Below are positions 48,901 through 60,047 of a DNA stretch of 64,000 nt, piece after piece; position 1 is the stretch's first letter; each line of letters starts with the position of its first letter. This stretch comes from Enoplolaimus lenunculus (lineage: Eukaryota > Nematoda > Enoplea > Enoplida > Thoracostomopsidae). Made by a program: the position numbers and the translations under genes. Location: contig JASANG010003995.1 of NCBI GenBank assembly GCA_030248215.1, positions 124,001 through 188,000 on the forward strand, in the 5' to 3' direction. The notes beneath the pieces are model-generated. The model was not told the DNA's origin and ran no database searches. It saw only the letters and a list, made by a program, of their open reading frames with translations.

Positions 48901-51900
48901 TGATTCCTATGGCTGGTCGACTTATCATAAGAGCTTTCATGCTCTTGCTTGTCACATAGTCTAATTGATCTTTACATATGAGTTTTTCGGTCGGTGACGA
49001 CATCTAGATACTTAACATACGTATCTTTGGTTTCTTTTGTTTTTAGTTCACACATCACCACCATGTGGTGTAGGGCAAGGTGATGGCGTAGTTGCCAAAC
49101 GTTACCTAATATATAACGTCTCTGATTAAACGCGGGGTTCAACGCTCACCAGTTTCCCTTACATTTTTATTTACATCTAGTTGATTTAAGCTTATATAAT
49201 TTTTCGTTTGATTTAACATGCAATTTTCACATAAGGACAATTATCTCAAACTAGATTATGACGTGAATACACTACTTCGTGGTGCGGTTATCATAGGTAT
49301 AACGTTTATGTAATACGCTTCAAAAAATGACGAGCTGAAAACCTAGATTAAAACGTGAACACATCATTTCTTGGAGCATTTATCAACCAAAAATGTCGTT
49401 TAATCGTCTCAAAGTGAATATTGTGTTATGTAAGTTATCACAAGAGAATGCCCCTCTACTATTCAAATATCCTAGGTCAAACCTGTGTAAAGCCCCCATA
49501 AGAAATAGGAAGAGAGATAATGATTTTAACTCATTCAGGAGGATTTAAAGTGATACGAAAAAATATTACTTTTCATTTAAAACTGATTGATACGTGTCGT
49601 TAGCTCAATAAACAAAACATATGTGAACAAGGTGTTAGCGTTTCTTCTGGTAAACGTTAAAAAATGGTCTTGTGGTTTAAATGCGTTGACTTTTTCTAGA
49701 CGAACCAAGGCGTCAGTTTCGTGCATCAACCGGAACTTGTGGTGGAAGACCGTCGTCAACGGCTCATATTGACTATCCCAACGAGCGTGCTGTAAGCTCT
49801 TCAACCTGTGTTCGTGTTGGTAGTGGAAGTCGTAGCGGGCCTCATATTCGAACGCAATCTTGTTCTGAAGTATTTGATCATGACGCTTCGGCCATGGTTT
49901 CAGATTGTTCAGTCTTGATCTCGCCGAAATTCGTAGCTAACTCACAGCGGGTCGAAACGCAAATCGAAGAGGGGGAAAAGCTGCATAAACGGCTGCCGCA
50001 GCGAAATGCAAATTCTCAGCAACCTGATTCAGCAAATACTGTTCTCACAGAGCCTTCAAATTTGTCTGAGGCATTCAGTGAGAGCTGCTCACGGTCTTCG
50101 ATAACTAAACCATATTTGCCAAGGGATATTGAGGCTAAAATAACTCCATTAACCGCATCGGTAAATGCACGGAGCGGTCGCGAAAACGAACCTGTAAGTC
50201 GAACCAGCAAGACCCCATTGTTTCCTAGACAGCGGTGTGCCAAGACCGATATTTCAGAAGACGATGATGAGTTTTGCGACGATGCGAACACTGTAACCAC
50301 TATGTCGTTTTCACCGCCTTCCATTCGATCTCGCACGTCACACCACCCAAGTCCGTTTATTCGCTCTTTTACCCCAAAAGGATTAGCTCCGGGATCTGCT
50401 AGCTCAATACTAGGTCATCGTTCCTCGCTTGCTCATTCTGGCAGCTGCGGCGTATCGGATTCTGATGGTCCTGGTGGTATAGCATCAGCGCATTTTAGGA
50501 TGAGTCATCATGGCACCGGAGTTCGCGATTCAGTTTGGCGTAGGAGTAAACGGCAACTAGCACAATTGGTACAACGTGCTCACATACAAGCGACTATAAA
50601 ACAACGGGTTTGTCGTATTTTGTGATTTTGAAGTATTCTGCGTGAAATATGCCCTCGCCGTCGTGTGAATTTCTTTTAAATTTTTTTACTATTTGCATCT
50701 ATATTTTCTGTATTATATTAGAAATTGTAGGTTATAAAGAGAGACAGAGACTAATTCCACGGAGCGAGATGACACGAGTTCCAGTTAATCATGTTGGTAG
50801 TGTGCTTAGTGTTGTTTATTATCCTCTTTTCAGGAACGAAAACTTGTTCAGGTAACATCCAATTTATGGTGCACAAGATTTAAGATATTGGCACTCGAAG
50901 ACAGTGTATTGCCGCCTTATTTGGGTCAGGTTAGTTTTGTGCGCTATGTCTTCTGTTACAGCTCAGTTGTGTTGCTTACTGCTTATTGAAGAGTGTGGCT
51001 TCTCACTTTAAAGCTGTCAGTTTTATTATGTCATCGTTTTATAAAAACAGCAATTTGCCTGTGCACGTGAAACTGATAATCAATTAGAGTACAAAACACT
51101 ATTTTTATTGAATTCGATTTTAGCCTGTTACTGATATCACATTGAATTAAGTTTGTTCCTCAGGTTGTGTACAAGACAAGCGTGTTACATTTACAACCTC
51201 GACAAATGACCGTGCAACTAGTGGATTTGAGTCACTATTCCAAGGGTAATCAAACATATTCTCCAACGGCTCATTTGATTCTGCCTTTGAGTGACAACGA
51301 GTTTGAATTCTCGGACCAAGAGGTAAAATTATGTTTAAAGAATCTTTAGCTAGCCGGTGAGTAGTTGTTATCAAGTTAACATTTGTTTGTGTCTTGAATA
51401 ACTGCTATCAAAATTAATACGAAATCGTGTAAATTTAAACTAGCCTGCGCGAATTGGGCCATGATTCATTGAAAACTATCTGTATATTTGTAGTGATTTT
51501 TTTAGATACCGCCTTGTATTTTACCGTGGTTGAACGTAATATACTTAATACGTTATATGTAATATACTTATTATTTTTCTACTGCTGATTTGTCACACTT
51601 TTGTGCAGAGTTTAGTTTCTGACACACCATATGTACATATACATATTATACGCATATTACACAATATACTGTTCAGAGCTCGTTCCAATATTCCGTACTA
51701 ACTTTGTGACATCTTGCAGGATGACACAGGCCTCTTACAAGCCATTGAACCAAGCAGTTCGGCTATACGCCCCATATCCAGGGTTTCTGGTTCTATAGCT
51801 GCACAGCCCTCAAGTGTTCCGTCGACAACAACAGTTGACGAAAATATTTTGTTTCGGTTGATGGAAGAAGGGCCGCCAGTTGCGCCTTTGCCAGCAGAGT

Positions 51901-54900
51901 TGTTTCTGGGGCCGCCGATGTTTGCGGAAAGAGATCCATTGGATCCTGCTAGCAACGCCGCTGCTTGCAATGTAGCATGTCAATCTAGGTTTTCGACCGC
52001 CGACAATACCGATCGCACAGGTATTCTATATACTGCCGCAGTTTTATATTATCAGAACTCGTTAACGCCGGAATGAAACAACTTTTTGTTGATATTTGCT
52101 TTAATTGACTGTGTGCGCTCTGTAATGACCGATGTGGCCTGGTTGCAACAGGAGTAAATGTTCCGGTTGGAAAATCCAGTATTGTCACTGTTCGATTTGT
52201 ATTTTTACTGGATGTTAGAGTGTTTCCGTGTTGATAGTAATATTTTGACTGTTAAAAGCTGAAATATGGTGAAGATTTTCGCGTGGTAGTACAATTGTAG
52301 TAAATATCTTTTAAAAAAATTTTCGGTAACAGTTACTTTTACTATCCGTTTCTGTTATAGTTTATTTTTGCTTTTTGGTTCCATTTACGGTATTGTTAAG
52401 TTCTGGATGCATCCTGATTGTTGTCATACGTTTCTCTTTGTACTGAAAAAATATGTATAATTTTCCGAAACATATAATGAAGTGTTGTGTTTTATATCTT
52501 CTGTGTTACGTTTCATTGTAGGCAAAGAAACACAAAATTGGTCTTGGGAGGAATAAATATATTCCAGCGACGTCTTTGTTGCCTATGTTCTATTTAGCTG
52601 CTTGCGTTTACATTTAGGTGGTGCTGGTGGTCGAGATATTGTCGCGCTACAAGCCGAGCAACAATTGATGCACCAAGTTATTAACGAATTTGAAGAACTA
52701 AAACGTGCTGTTGATAGACACATAACTCGTATGCGCGACTTTGCAAGTAACCTTCAGCAGTCTAGTCAACCGTTGCAAGTCGAATTGCAGCAACAGCTTC
52801 AACAACGGCAACAAAAACACCACCAGAAGCAGCCTAGCACAACATTGCTTGAACGTGGATACACGACAGATCCTGAGAATTTGCAAAAAGTGGCAGGGCA
52901 AACCGACGACACAGATGTCTCACTGGAGCACAACTCATTATCGAAAGTGACTCAGACATTGTCTGACTATTGTCGTATTGAAGCAAGTAGTAGCCAACAG
53001 AAACGTGTTGTATCCGACCAAAATACAAACAGTTTGCAGTGCCTCCGCGAAAATCTGAATCTGACTCGAAATGTTTCTTCAGTATTGGAAAATAGTGCCG
53101 TCGGGGCACGAAATTCACGAAATGTTTCCTCGATTGGATTATCAGCAAGCCACACAACTGGAATATCGTGCTTAGCTAGCGACAGTGGACTTTATCAGGC
53201 GAACAGTTCTTCAATAAAAAAACGATCTGATGATGACGTAATCTCAGCCGACGAACTGGGTGAAAAATCTCAATGCCTAACTTCAAAATTTTCAGGAATA
53301 GCGGGTTCTCATGGTACGAACAGCCCCGCGAGACATTGCCGCTCAGATACTGAGGCCAAAATGTCTTCTTTAAAACAAGTTTCCTACGGTAGCGCTTCGT
53401 CGCAGACAGCATCAAAGGCATCCCCCAGAACCCGTATTCCTTTTGCGTCTGTTGGAAAATCCGTGTTGTTTACAACTAGCAGTACGCCAGTGAAAAAGGT
53501 GAACGAAGCTGACTCGGCCACTCATCATGGTAGCAAACGATCAAGTATGGACACTCGTCTGTTGAACAGCATGGCATCGTGCATACGACGACCTCATACC
53601 GAATCCGATACCGACAGTAATAGTGCTAACACTAATGGTTGTTATCCTTATCATGGCGATACTACGGTAGTGCCACCGGCATCTACAACTGCTCCGACAG
53701 CTGACATTGTGACTAAAGACTCTACAGTATCAGAGTCACTACGTCGTTTATCTTCAACGTCTGCTGTAACTGAACGGGATCAGCCCGTTCGTCCTCAATG
53801 TGCAATTGATATGATTGATCAAGAAGCTGCTCCCAAATCAAACAAGAACAAAATGACGGTACTCGCTGAAAGCTTCCGACGATCGAGTATAAAGTGGAGT
53901 AGCCGAAGCCCGCCTGCCGCTAAGGCGAATGCCGCTGCAGCAGAAGTCAATAGTTGTTCGAAATCGAAAATGTTGCTGGACACCCATCGCAGCTGTGACA
54001 TCAACAGCACATCCAGTAGAGATCGGCCGTCCCCTGGTGCAAAAACTGCCTCAACTACTAAGGTAATAGCTCGTAGTCCAAGCTATCGTAAAGCGACGAC
54101 TCCATCAATTTGTAACAAACTGCGTCGTTTAGACGTGGGCAGTGGTAAAGACTGTAATAAAAGTTTTGTCAAGCGAGCGCCAGCAAATCCTCTGTTGTGG
54201 AGTGACGATGAAAAGCATTTCAGGCCGTCTTCCCTGACACAGGATGCATCGAAGCAGCGCAATGCACAAAAGCTTCGTTTAGCACCAAAAGCGTCAGATG
54301 AAATTGGTGGAGCCGACACTGATAGCAGAAAAGGTAGCGATACTCAGCGAACTGTGGTGTCTTCAAAATGGACCGAAGATTTGGCAATCACCGAGCTACA
54401 TATTCCGAATAACAATAGTTCTGTAAATCGCGACCCCCGTTTAACGCAAAAAACATCGCTTCATAATTGGTCAGACGCTATTGAACAGTTTTCGTTTATT
54501 GATGATGAGTGCCCAGTTGAATTTCTGAATCGTTACTCGGATTCGCATATACATAATTTAAATGTCAGTGTTGCATGTTTAAAAAAATTTTCCAGTAAAC
54601 CTAAAGTCACAAAGCCTGACATCAGTAAGAAACGTATTGAAAACCAGCAGAAGATAGCAGAAATCACATCTATAGATAATTTAATTGGCGATGTTGCCCC
54701 GTATGATTCTGAAAAGCGAACCAGTAAATCACTGTCGTCAGTTTGTGCTTTCGCCTGTGAAGAATCTCCTTTGGATAAACTCGACACTTTGGTTTTCGAA
54801 CAGTTTCCTGTGTCTGAAAAATCACGGTCAGAAAATGTTTCGTTTCCTATGGTAGGAAACGATTCTAAATTAGATTTAAAGGACAAGGCAGTGCGATCTG

Positions 54901-57714
54901 GGTTAAATAATGTGTCTGCACCAGGAGTTACCTCTTCAGTGGGCAATGGCAATAGCGATCGGAGTTCGTCGGTAAATCCTTTGTGCGACAAGCCTCTATT
55001 CACGAAAGTATCGGGTAGTCGTAGTTCAACAAGCAGTAGCACAAAGCCACCAACGGGTCACTGTCAAAGCACACCAATTCGGACTCGTAACAAACAGTTG
55101 AAGGATATTGCATCTGTACTAGACAAGTAAGTTTTTTGGTATTACTCTTGTAGGTATGGAATTCTTATGATTCCCAATATATGTTATCTAGGAACTATAT
55201 GCGGAATTAAGGGCTTACCAGATTATGACCAACTGCACTAATAGAGATTGTGATTTTTAGGTTGTACAAATTAGCAAGTGAACTTGCACCATGGAGTAAC
55301 AACCTGAATAGTAGGTGGCAGGTTAACGGCATAAACGCAATCACCGAAGGTGTACCGCGTATGAACGGTGATTCAACTGGAAGTATGCGCGCTGTTAACG
55401 TTTATCCACAATCGCTATTGTCAAATTCTGGAGCGCAGAGTTTTGGTAAGTTTCAAATACAATCTGTCAAAATATTTGACATAGTTACAGTTAGAACGGC
55501 CCAGATACGTATTGTGGGCACTGATCCAGCGGATTTTATATACGTATGCAAATTATTGCTAAATTTTTGTAGTTCTAAGTAGAAAATTGTTTAGATTTAT
55601 TTTATGAATTGCTCTATAGCAATATTTTGGGCGTCGGTTGCAAAATATTACCCAAACGATGAATAGTTTTGTTTATTGCTACAAAATTTCACATGGTAAA
55701 TCCTGTTATGTGGTAGGTACTGGGTACTAAAGCCAAACAATAGCACTGTGTTTGTGTTTAATTAAGACGTATATTTTTTAAAATATATACACATCATTTC
55801 GTCGGGATTAAGGTTTCAGGAGCTCTAATTGTGTTTGAGATTCAACCGATAATAATTGAAATTTACATATCATTTTATTGATTTGAAGGTGATTCCAACT
55901 TCTCTGCTGGGATTGATCCGACTGTCTTAGATGTAAACGCCAATATTCCAACCGGAGAATTGTGCCGGCGGTTGACCGAATTATCGTATCGAATTTCACA
56001 GTTGGAGCATCGAATAGCGTTTGGCAACGAACTATTAGACGAAATTAGACGTGATTTGCATTCTCGAGTTAGTTTGCAAAATAGTAATTTTTATGTATAT
56101 CAAGTTTATTTCTGTTATCGTATGCAAGCAAAGCGTCGATCGTATAAACCTATACAGCCACAAGAATTCTTATAACCTGCTCATCTCACTTGGCTTTGTC
56201 TTTATCTTTGATAATAAAACCATTTATTTAAGAGGTGGGGACACACATAGCGAAAGTTCTTCGGATAACTTGTTTCAGAACGTTGTTGTAAAGAAACTTT
56301 TAATTAAGTTATCAACAAGTGAACCAGGTACAATTTCCCTTTTTATTATCTTCCTTGCAATAGTCTACATTGTGTGCTAGAAATAAAGGCAACGATACGA
56401 AAGGGTTTTGAAAAGCGATTACTACCACTCAGCTGTGGAAGATAGTCTTTGATAAATTTAGTAACTCTGCTTTTTCTTGTGTCAGGTGCACAATATCAAA
56501 CGCACGTTAACAAGTCGTGCACATGATACTGTTAAATTAACAACACATGGTCATGTGGAAAGCGCTGCGATAACGTCGTGGCCTTATGTTCACTCAGGTG
56601 TTGGCGAAACAACTGATACGACCGATTTAACTGCATCAACAACTGGTATTACCACAGACTCTGAATTTTACGCAAGTGTTGGTTCTTACACAAGCAGCAA
56701 ACGTCGTCCGAGAGACAGAAATGCAGCACGATCAACACCTGAATGTAGCTCGAAAGGTGTTAAAACAACACCGACAGTGATCGCCTCTGGATCAGCTGAA
56801 GAACAACTGCATATACAAACGCCACAACGAAAACAGCAACATTTGCATCAACAGCAGAAACAAAGAAGTGAGAACAAAAAACAGCCCCAAATTTTGAATT
56901 TGCATAACAAAGCGCCAATGTGGAACGATGCTTCGCAGGTGTATCAGCTGGATTTTGGCGGGCGTGTAACCCAGGAATCTGCGAAGAATTTTCAAATTGA
57001 ACACCAATGCAAACAGGTATGCGCGGCATTTCATCGTTGCTTACTTCTGGCGCAGTTTCCTTTTCCTTGACATTGTGTTTTGTTTAGAAAATATAATATT
57101 AAATACGCGTACAATCACGGACAGAATTAAGTGCAATGCATTGATTCTGCGATTCCGAGTCCAAACTATTCGTTGCTAAATTACCGAATCTGCATCGAAA
57201 CATAGGCTTTTGCAAATTTCCAATATTATAAAATGAAAACATGGCTTCTCAACTTGCAAAACTAATAATTATTATTCTGCAATCGTGTCGTGCCCAACAT
57301 CATTTGTGACTTGAAACAAAGAATATTGATTTAATATTTATGTATTAACCAGTTATTTTAATTTCATTGTTTATATAATTGTGTTCATGACTGCGGATTC
57401 ATGAGAACTACCATTAGTGAAAGTTTTGTAGCGATTTATTCCATATTTACCAGAAAGTGTGCTTTCGATTCCTGCGTATTTCAAAAGCTTTTATTGTAAT
57501 GGTCCATGCAAATTATGAGTTGAAAAAATCAAGTTATTAATGCATAATATTATTTCAATTAAAAAATAGCGCAATAACATTCAATTTTAAATTTCAGGTC
57601 ATGCAGTTTGGAAGGATAGAAGGTAATTCGTACACATTGGACTTTCAAGCACCTTTTACTGCGGTACAAGCGTTTGCCGTGGCCTTGGCTAATATAACTC
57701 AGCGTCTCAAATAA
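33933..57714 (+). CDS. TULP4: Tubby-like protein 4 (WD40, SOCS-like, tubby)
   Basis: Nineteen exons: 33933-34031, 37877-38077, 38430-38558, 40828-40989, 41463-41589, 42222-42323, 44927-45081, 46076-46300, 46727-46949, 47308-47376, 49700-50607, 50834-50929, 51164-51322, 51720-52020, 52618-55126, 55261-55445, 55889-56067, 56486-57016, 57598-57714. They total 6477 nt, 2158 aa, in phase throughout. TULP4 proteins are thought to be substrate receptors of cullin-type ubiquitin ligases. WD40-type repeats cover about residues 1-330 (NLRGHRTA near 93, [13 protein letters not shown] near 164). A weak SOCS-like stretch lies at 353-395. The tubby domain is in three pieces: [16 protein letters not shown] (441-456), [13 protein letters not shown] to [13 protein letters not shown] (807-849), and a C-terminus from about 2085 ending [13 protein letters not shown] 33933 is chosen because MHVFWEG then LSW matches invertebrate relatives and the exon joins GYLSAG in phase. 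Human TULP4 is about 1540 aa; the surplus is low-complexity insert. Small exons are less certain than the domains. Confidence 0.95.
34136..34520 (+). mobile_element. hAT-like MITE with perfect 8-bp duplication
   Basis: Starts CAGGGTGCAACCGGAATTAC and ends GGAATTCCGGTTGCACCCTG, 385 bp. Both flanks are GTTATGGT (34128-34135 and 34521-34528), a perfect 8-bp target-site duplication typical of hAT elements. Both ends carry sub-terminal CCGGAACCGGAA arrays. Noncoding. In TULP4 intron 1. Confidence 0.88.
34588..34865 (+). mobile_element. hAT-like MITE, GCGACCGGATAT subfamily
   Basis: Left end CAAGGTGCGACCGGATAT and right end ACCCGGTCGCACCCTG form an inverted repeat that differs from the AACCGGAATT type. 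Flanks show no clear 8-bp match. Another terminus of this type (ATCTGGTCGCACCCTG) is at about 35367-35382, and pieces are at about 24961-25030 and 42498-42560. Confidence 0.6.
34933..35313 (+). mobile_element. hAT-like MITE nested in another MITE
   Basis: Starts CAGGGTGCAAAGCGAAACTG and ends GGAATTCCGATTGTACCTG. Flanks CCGGAACA and CCGAAACC agree at six of eight positions and are themselves MITE sub-terminal motifs, so it appears inserted into an older element whose end lies near 35382. Confidence 0.65.
35730..37660. repeat. Dispersed tandem-repeat family with hairpin module, TULP4 intron 1
   Basis: Several diverged units of the family also seen at 19880-20350. They alternate with a second module: GCTCGGAGTTTCGCGAAGCG, then GAGTCGAAAGGTGGATGTCC, then AACTTTTTTGTTTGAAAGC. 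The module appears near 35757, 36993 and, inverted, 37370-37450. GCGAAACTC next to GGAGTTTCGC can form a hairpin. No coding capacity. A Helitron-like or satellite-like origin is possible but unproven. Confidence 0.6.
38107..38190 (+). mobile_element. hAT-like MITE left end
   Basis: CAGGGTGCAAGGCGGAACTG followed by CCGGAATCGG motifs and TTTTGTGACTGTACCGATAA marks the left end of the TCCGATTC subfamily. It lies 30 bp inside TULP4 intron 2. The right end was not found. Confidence 0.45.
38720..39690. repeat. Tandem-repeat array interrupted by a hAT-like MITE
   Basis: GGAGGTTTGTAAACA recurs at 38764, 38919 and 39094, giving units of 155 and 175 bp. The array resumes after the MITE (39119-39536) with CAGATTCCTCGCAC, exactly where the unit was broken, and runs into the hairpin module (GGGTACAAAACATAAAACGC to CTCGGAGTTTCG near 39670). 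In TULP4 intron 3. Confidence 0.7.
39119..39536 (+). mobile_element. hAT-like MITE inserted in a tandem-repeat unit
   Basis: Starts CAGGGTTCCAATCGGAACTG and ends GGAATTCCAATGGAACCCTG, 418 bp. Duplicated target CTATGCTG (39111-39118) and CTATGCAG (39537-39544) match at seven of eight positions. Related array units read through this point without the element, which gives an independent empty-site view. Sub-terminal ATCGGAATCGGAATC motifs. Noncoding. Confidence 0.85.
40027..40356 (-). mobile_element. hAT-like MITE with perfect 8-bp duplication
   Basis: Starts CAGGGTGCATCCAGAATTCC and ends TTCCGCTTTGTACCCTG, 330 bp, flanked on both sides by CTAAACAC (40019-40026, 40357-40364). TCCGATTC subfamily in reverse orientation: the complement holds GGCTGGCAACAATTTTCAAA. 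In TULP4 intron 3. Confidence 0.88.
41732..42148 (-). mobile_element. hAT-like MITE in TULP4 intron 5
   Basis: Left end CACGGTGCAACCGGAATTCC; right end TAATTCCGGTGGCACGTTG, with a few changes from consensus. In complement the interior is the AACCGGAATT subfamily (GGTGAAATAACC, GTATTTACTTAG). No target duplication survives. An open frame of 83 codons inside it is not a gene. Confidence 0.65.
42567..42774. repeat. Perfect 104-bp tandem duplication
   Basis: 42567-42670 and 42671-42774 appear identical base for base (GGTGTAAACCTACCGGATGT to CGAATTCCGATTCAGCTT). The unit spans the left end of a hAT-like MITE (CAGGATGCAATCGGAACTC) plus 39 bp of flank, so it arose after that insertion. Confidence 0.9.
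42606..43095 (-). mobile_element. hAT-like MITE with duplicated left end
   Basis: Left end CAGGATGCAATCGG (present twice, 42606 and 42710) and right end CCGCTTTGTACACTG at 43081-43095. Flanks GTTACGAA (42598-42605) and GTTCCAAA (43096-43103) match at six of eight positions. TCCGATTC subfamily; complement of the 34933 element. In TULP4 intron 6. Confidence 0.65.
44070..44560. repeat. Dispersed tandem-repeat family, reverse copy in TULP4 intron 6
   Basis: Starts with the hairpin module (GAAGTTTGGCGAAGCG, GAGGGTCGAAAGGTGGATG, AACTTTTTTGTTTAGAAGC) and continues with reverse units (GGGTGCGAGGAATC, TTACAAACCTCCAAAACCG, TAGCTAATTTGCATATTAGC). An MITE terminus (GTATCCGGTTGAACCCTG) follows at about 44705-44722. 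Confidence 0.6.
45430..45790. repeat. Dispersed tandem-repeat family, reverse copy in TULP4 intron 7
   Basis: About two units in the reverse orientation: GCCTAAATTA, AATTATTAGGGTTACAAG, TGGGTGCGAGGAATCTGA, TTAACAAACCTCCAAAGCC. Noncoding and fully intronic. Confidence 0.6.
47926..49060 (-). mobile_element. Decayed LINE fragment with RNase H
   Basis: On the minus strand, in several frames, are remnants of a non-LTR retrotransposon polyprotein. Near 49040-49000: [16 protein letters not shown], the thumb-side motif usually VKYLGVxLDxKLxW. At 49003-48710: [20 protein letters not shown] and [13 protein letters not shown], the usual TWGLxP..Y..VxxPxxxYGALVWW. Near 48443: [20 protein letters not shown], the RNase H YTDGS motif with Gly changed to Val. 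At 48132-47926: [20 protein letters not shown], the RNase H GNExADELA motif. Frames are broken by several stops and shifts; the 5' half is absent. The combination fits RNase H-bearing LINE clades (Jockey/I/R1/LOA-like), clade not resolved. It lies antisense in TULP4 intron 10. Confidence 0.75.
52618..55126 (+). other. TULP4: TULP4 exon 15: long Ser/Thr-rich insert
   Basis: One 2509-nt exon encodes residues 987-1821, between the second and third tubby segments. It begins with a possible short helix ([20 protein letters not shown]) and a Gln-rich stretch ([13 protein letters not shown]). The rest is Ser/Thr/Asp/Lys-rich with many Ser-X-Ser and Arg-Ser motifs and no recognised domain, so it is probably disordered. 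The terminal donor GACAA|GTAAGTT sits so that an unspliced message would stop at once (AAG TAA). Confidence 0.85.
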
Positions 57715-57803
57715 ACTAAACCAGATTGCAGATTGTATACGGTGTCTTACTATGCTGCATAATGTACCTGGAGTGCACATGATTTCTTTTTGACAATTTT
57801 TTG

Positions 57804-57809
57804 AATAAA
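57804..57809 (+). terminator. TULP4: Poly(A) signal of TULP4
   Basis: AATAAA lies 90 bp after the TAA stop of TULP4 in an AT-rich 3' region, a normal distance for an animal gene. The hexamer is seen directly; its use is inferred. Confidence 0.7.
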
Positions 57810-57999
57810 TAACAAGCTGTCAACGATGTATGAAGCGTCGTTTAGGGAAAACAGAAACGCTCAATTTTGTGGACAATAGTGAGCAACAGTGACTTATTTT
57901 TAATATATAGCATAATATTATCTGTAAACTTTAATAATTAATGTTGTGAACATCTTACTTAGAAGCTGTACTACTTTGTGTCTACAGTGTTTGTACTAC

Positions 58000-59300
58000 A
58001 CAAAAACGTTTTCTGATATTCAAGAAATATTTTCTAAAATTCATTCTACACTTAAATACTTAAATTTAAAAGTGTTTTTAACAATTAAGATAAATATTTC
58101 TGAAATACAAGACATTTATATCTTAGAAGCAAGATTTGCCAAAGAAGTCGCCTTCAAAATTGGGAGTTAAGCTTAACTAAATTTTAAAGTTTTACAACCT
58201 AATATACGTGCAAGATGTAAACTTAGGTTGGGGGAGCCTGAGCTCGACCCGAAATATCTTTGAAATTCGATTATTTACATACTGCCTTAAGAATATAAAC
58301 GGAGCAATTATTTACATACATAAAAGTCGGAAAATAAATTCTTGAATATAAGACAACTATTTCTTGAATATAAGACAACTATTTCTTGAAAGAAAGAAAA
58401 TTGTATGAATTGTTATAGCATTTTTTGAATATAAGACATTTATGCTTTAACCACTTCAGACACAAATTTCTTAGCTCTTTAAGGCTATTAATGTCTAAAA
58501 TAAAAGACATTGTTGTTTTTAAAATTTAAGAAAGTAGGAGTTTTGAAATTTGAAGACTATTTATTGTGTGTAAGTGCTATAATATCTGCCCATATTTTTA
58601 AATATGTGTTGAACGTTTTCTCGGTGACAAGTTATGTGACTATTGACCGTATCACGTGTGAACATCCAAAGTTAACTTATTGATATAATGTTGCATACGA
58701 TTTTAGAATTTCGTCTTAAGGAAGTTCGCTTGGTTTAGAAAACAATTATGTCTGAATACGGACGACAGGCATATATGTCTTGAATTTCGGACCTCTATCT
58801 CTTAAATTTTCAGAAATGTGCGTCTGACAATTTTCAGACGTAACGTCTGAAATTTAATACTTTATTTCTTGAACAGTTAAGACAAATATTTCTGAAACGT
58901 AAGACAGATATTGCTGAAATATAAGAAAAGTGTGTGTGAAATACAAGACGAAGGTTTTCCAGGGAATGGGACTAATGCTCAACTATCCTAATTTTACAAC
59001 CTAAGAAACGTCCAAGACGTAAACTGAAATTGGGGGAGTTTTAACTCAGCCCGAAATATTTTTGAAATTCGATTATTTATATACCGTTCTAACAATATAA
59101 ACGGAGTCACTTTTTACATACCTAAAAATCAAAAAATTAGTCTTGCATACAAAGCAACTATTTCTTGAAAGGAAGAAATTTGTCTTATAAATTTGCAACA
59201 GCAGTTTCTTAAATACAAAACGTTTGTTTTAACCATTTTAGACTGGAGTTTCTGAGCTGTCTAATTCTATTAATGTCTGAAATGCAAGACATTTCTCACC
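58000..59300. repeat. Degenerate short tandem repeat within a 0.8-kb duplication
   Basis: Many diverged units of about 22-24 bp, around TTTCTTGAATATAAGACAAC, run through this stretch on the plus strand. On a larger scale the block starting TTTTACAACCTAA at 58190 recurs at 58992 (GGGGGAG, CCGAAATAT, TTGAAATTCGATTATTTA, AATATAAACGGAG), a direct repeat offset by about 802 bp. Noncoding region after the TULP4 poly(A) signal. Confidence 0.6.
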
Positions 59301-60047
59301 GTTTAACTATAATTCATACATTGAATCCGGATTGATTCTCATCCAAATCATGCAATTACATACATACTTCGTTTTAATCGTAGGAACACTGTTGTGTTTG
59401 TGGCACTTCGTGAAATTGTGATTAGAAAGCTGTATGAGGAGCCTAATATTGATGCATTGAATTAAGTTAAGCATAATAGTTGATGCTGTTTAATTCCATT
59501 ATTTACGTGAAATTTGGATTCTGTTGCTGCTTGTTGGTAGGGTTTCAATAAAATTTCGATTCTGGTTAAGGCCTACATTCGTTCAAGTAAGGAACGAACG
59601 TACGCGTACATTAAAACCACATACTTTGCAACGAGTGAAATCTCGGTTTTGTGGTTCTTTAACGAAACATCGCCAACAACGGTTAATACAAGAATATTTA
59701 TTCCCCTGGTCGCCGCACAATGCGTTTGTGGGTTTATTTGTATTGACGATATTTTTTATAAAATACGGTAGTTGTGTGGTAGGTATTTCCCAAATAGGTT
59801 GAAATCTTCTTTAAAACTTATGTTCGTTGTGCAATTTGGTTTCAACCCTTTAAATCTTAGTACTGCTTTTACAAATTTCTATGAAATCTTTTTAGTGATA
59901 CTTGCTGTGGGCTATTGAGCGAACTAGTTTGGCTCAGTTTTGTATCACGAAATTGGATCTTGCTATTTGCGGTGCCAGTATCAGAGTTTTATATTATCTT
60001 TGGGCAGTAAACATGCAAAAAAATATATATAAGTGAGCGACACTGTA

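Noticed and set aside
56241-56331. Additional TULP4 exon
   Set aside because: Its end phase does not match the downstream exon, while exon 17 (ending 56067) joins exon 18 (starting 56486) in phase and the total remains divisible by three.
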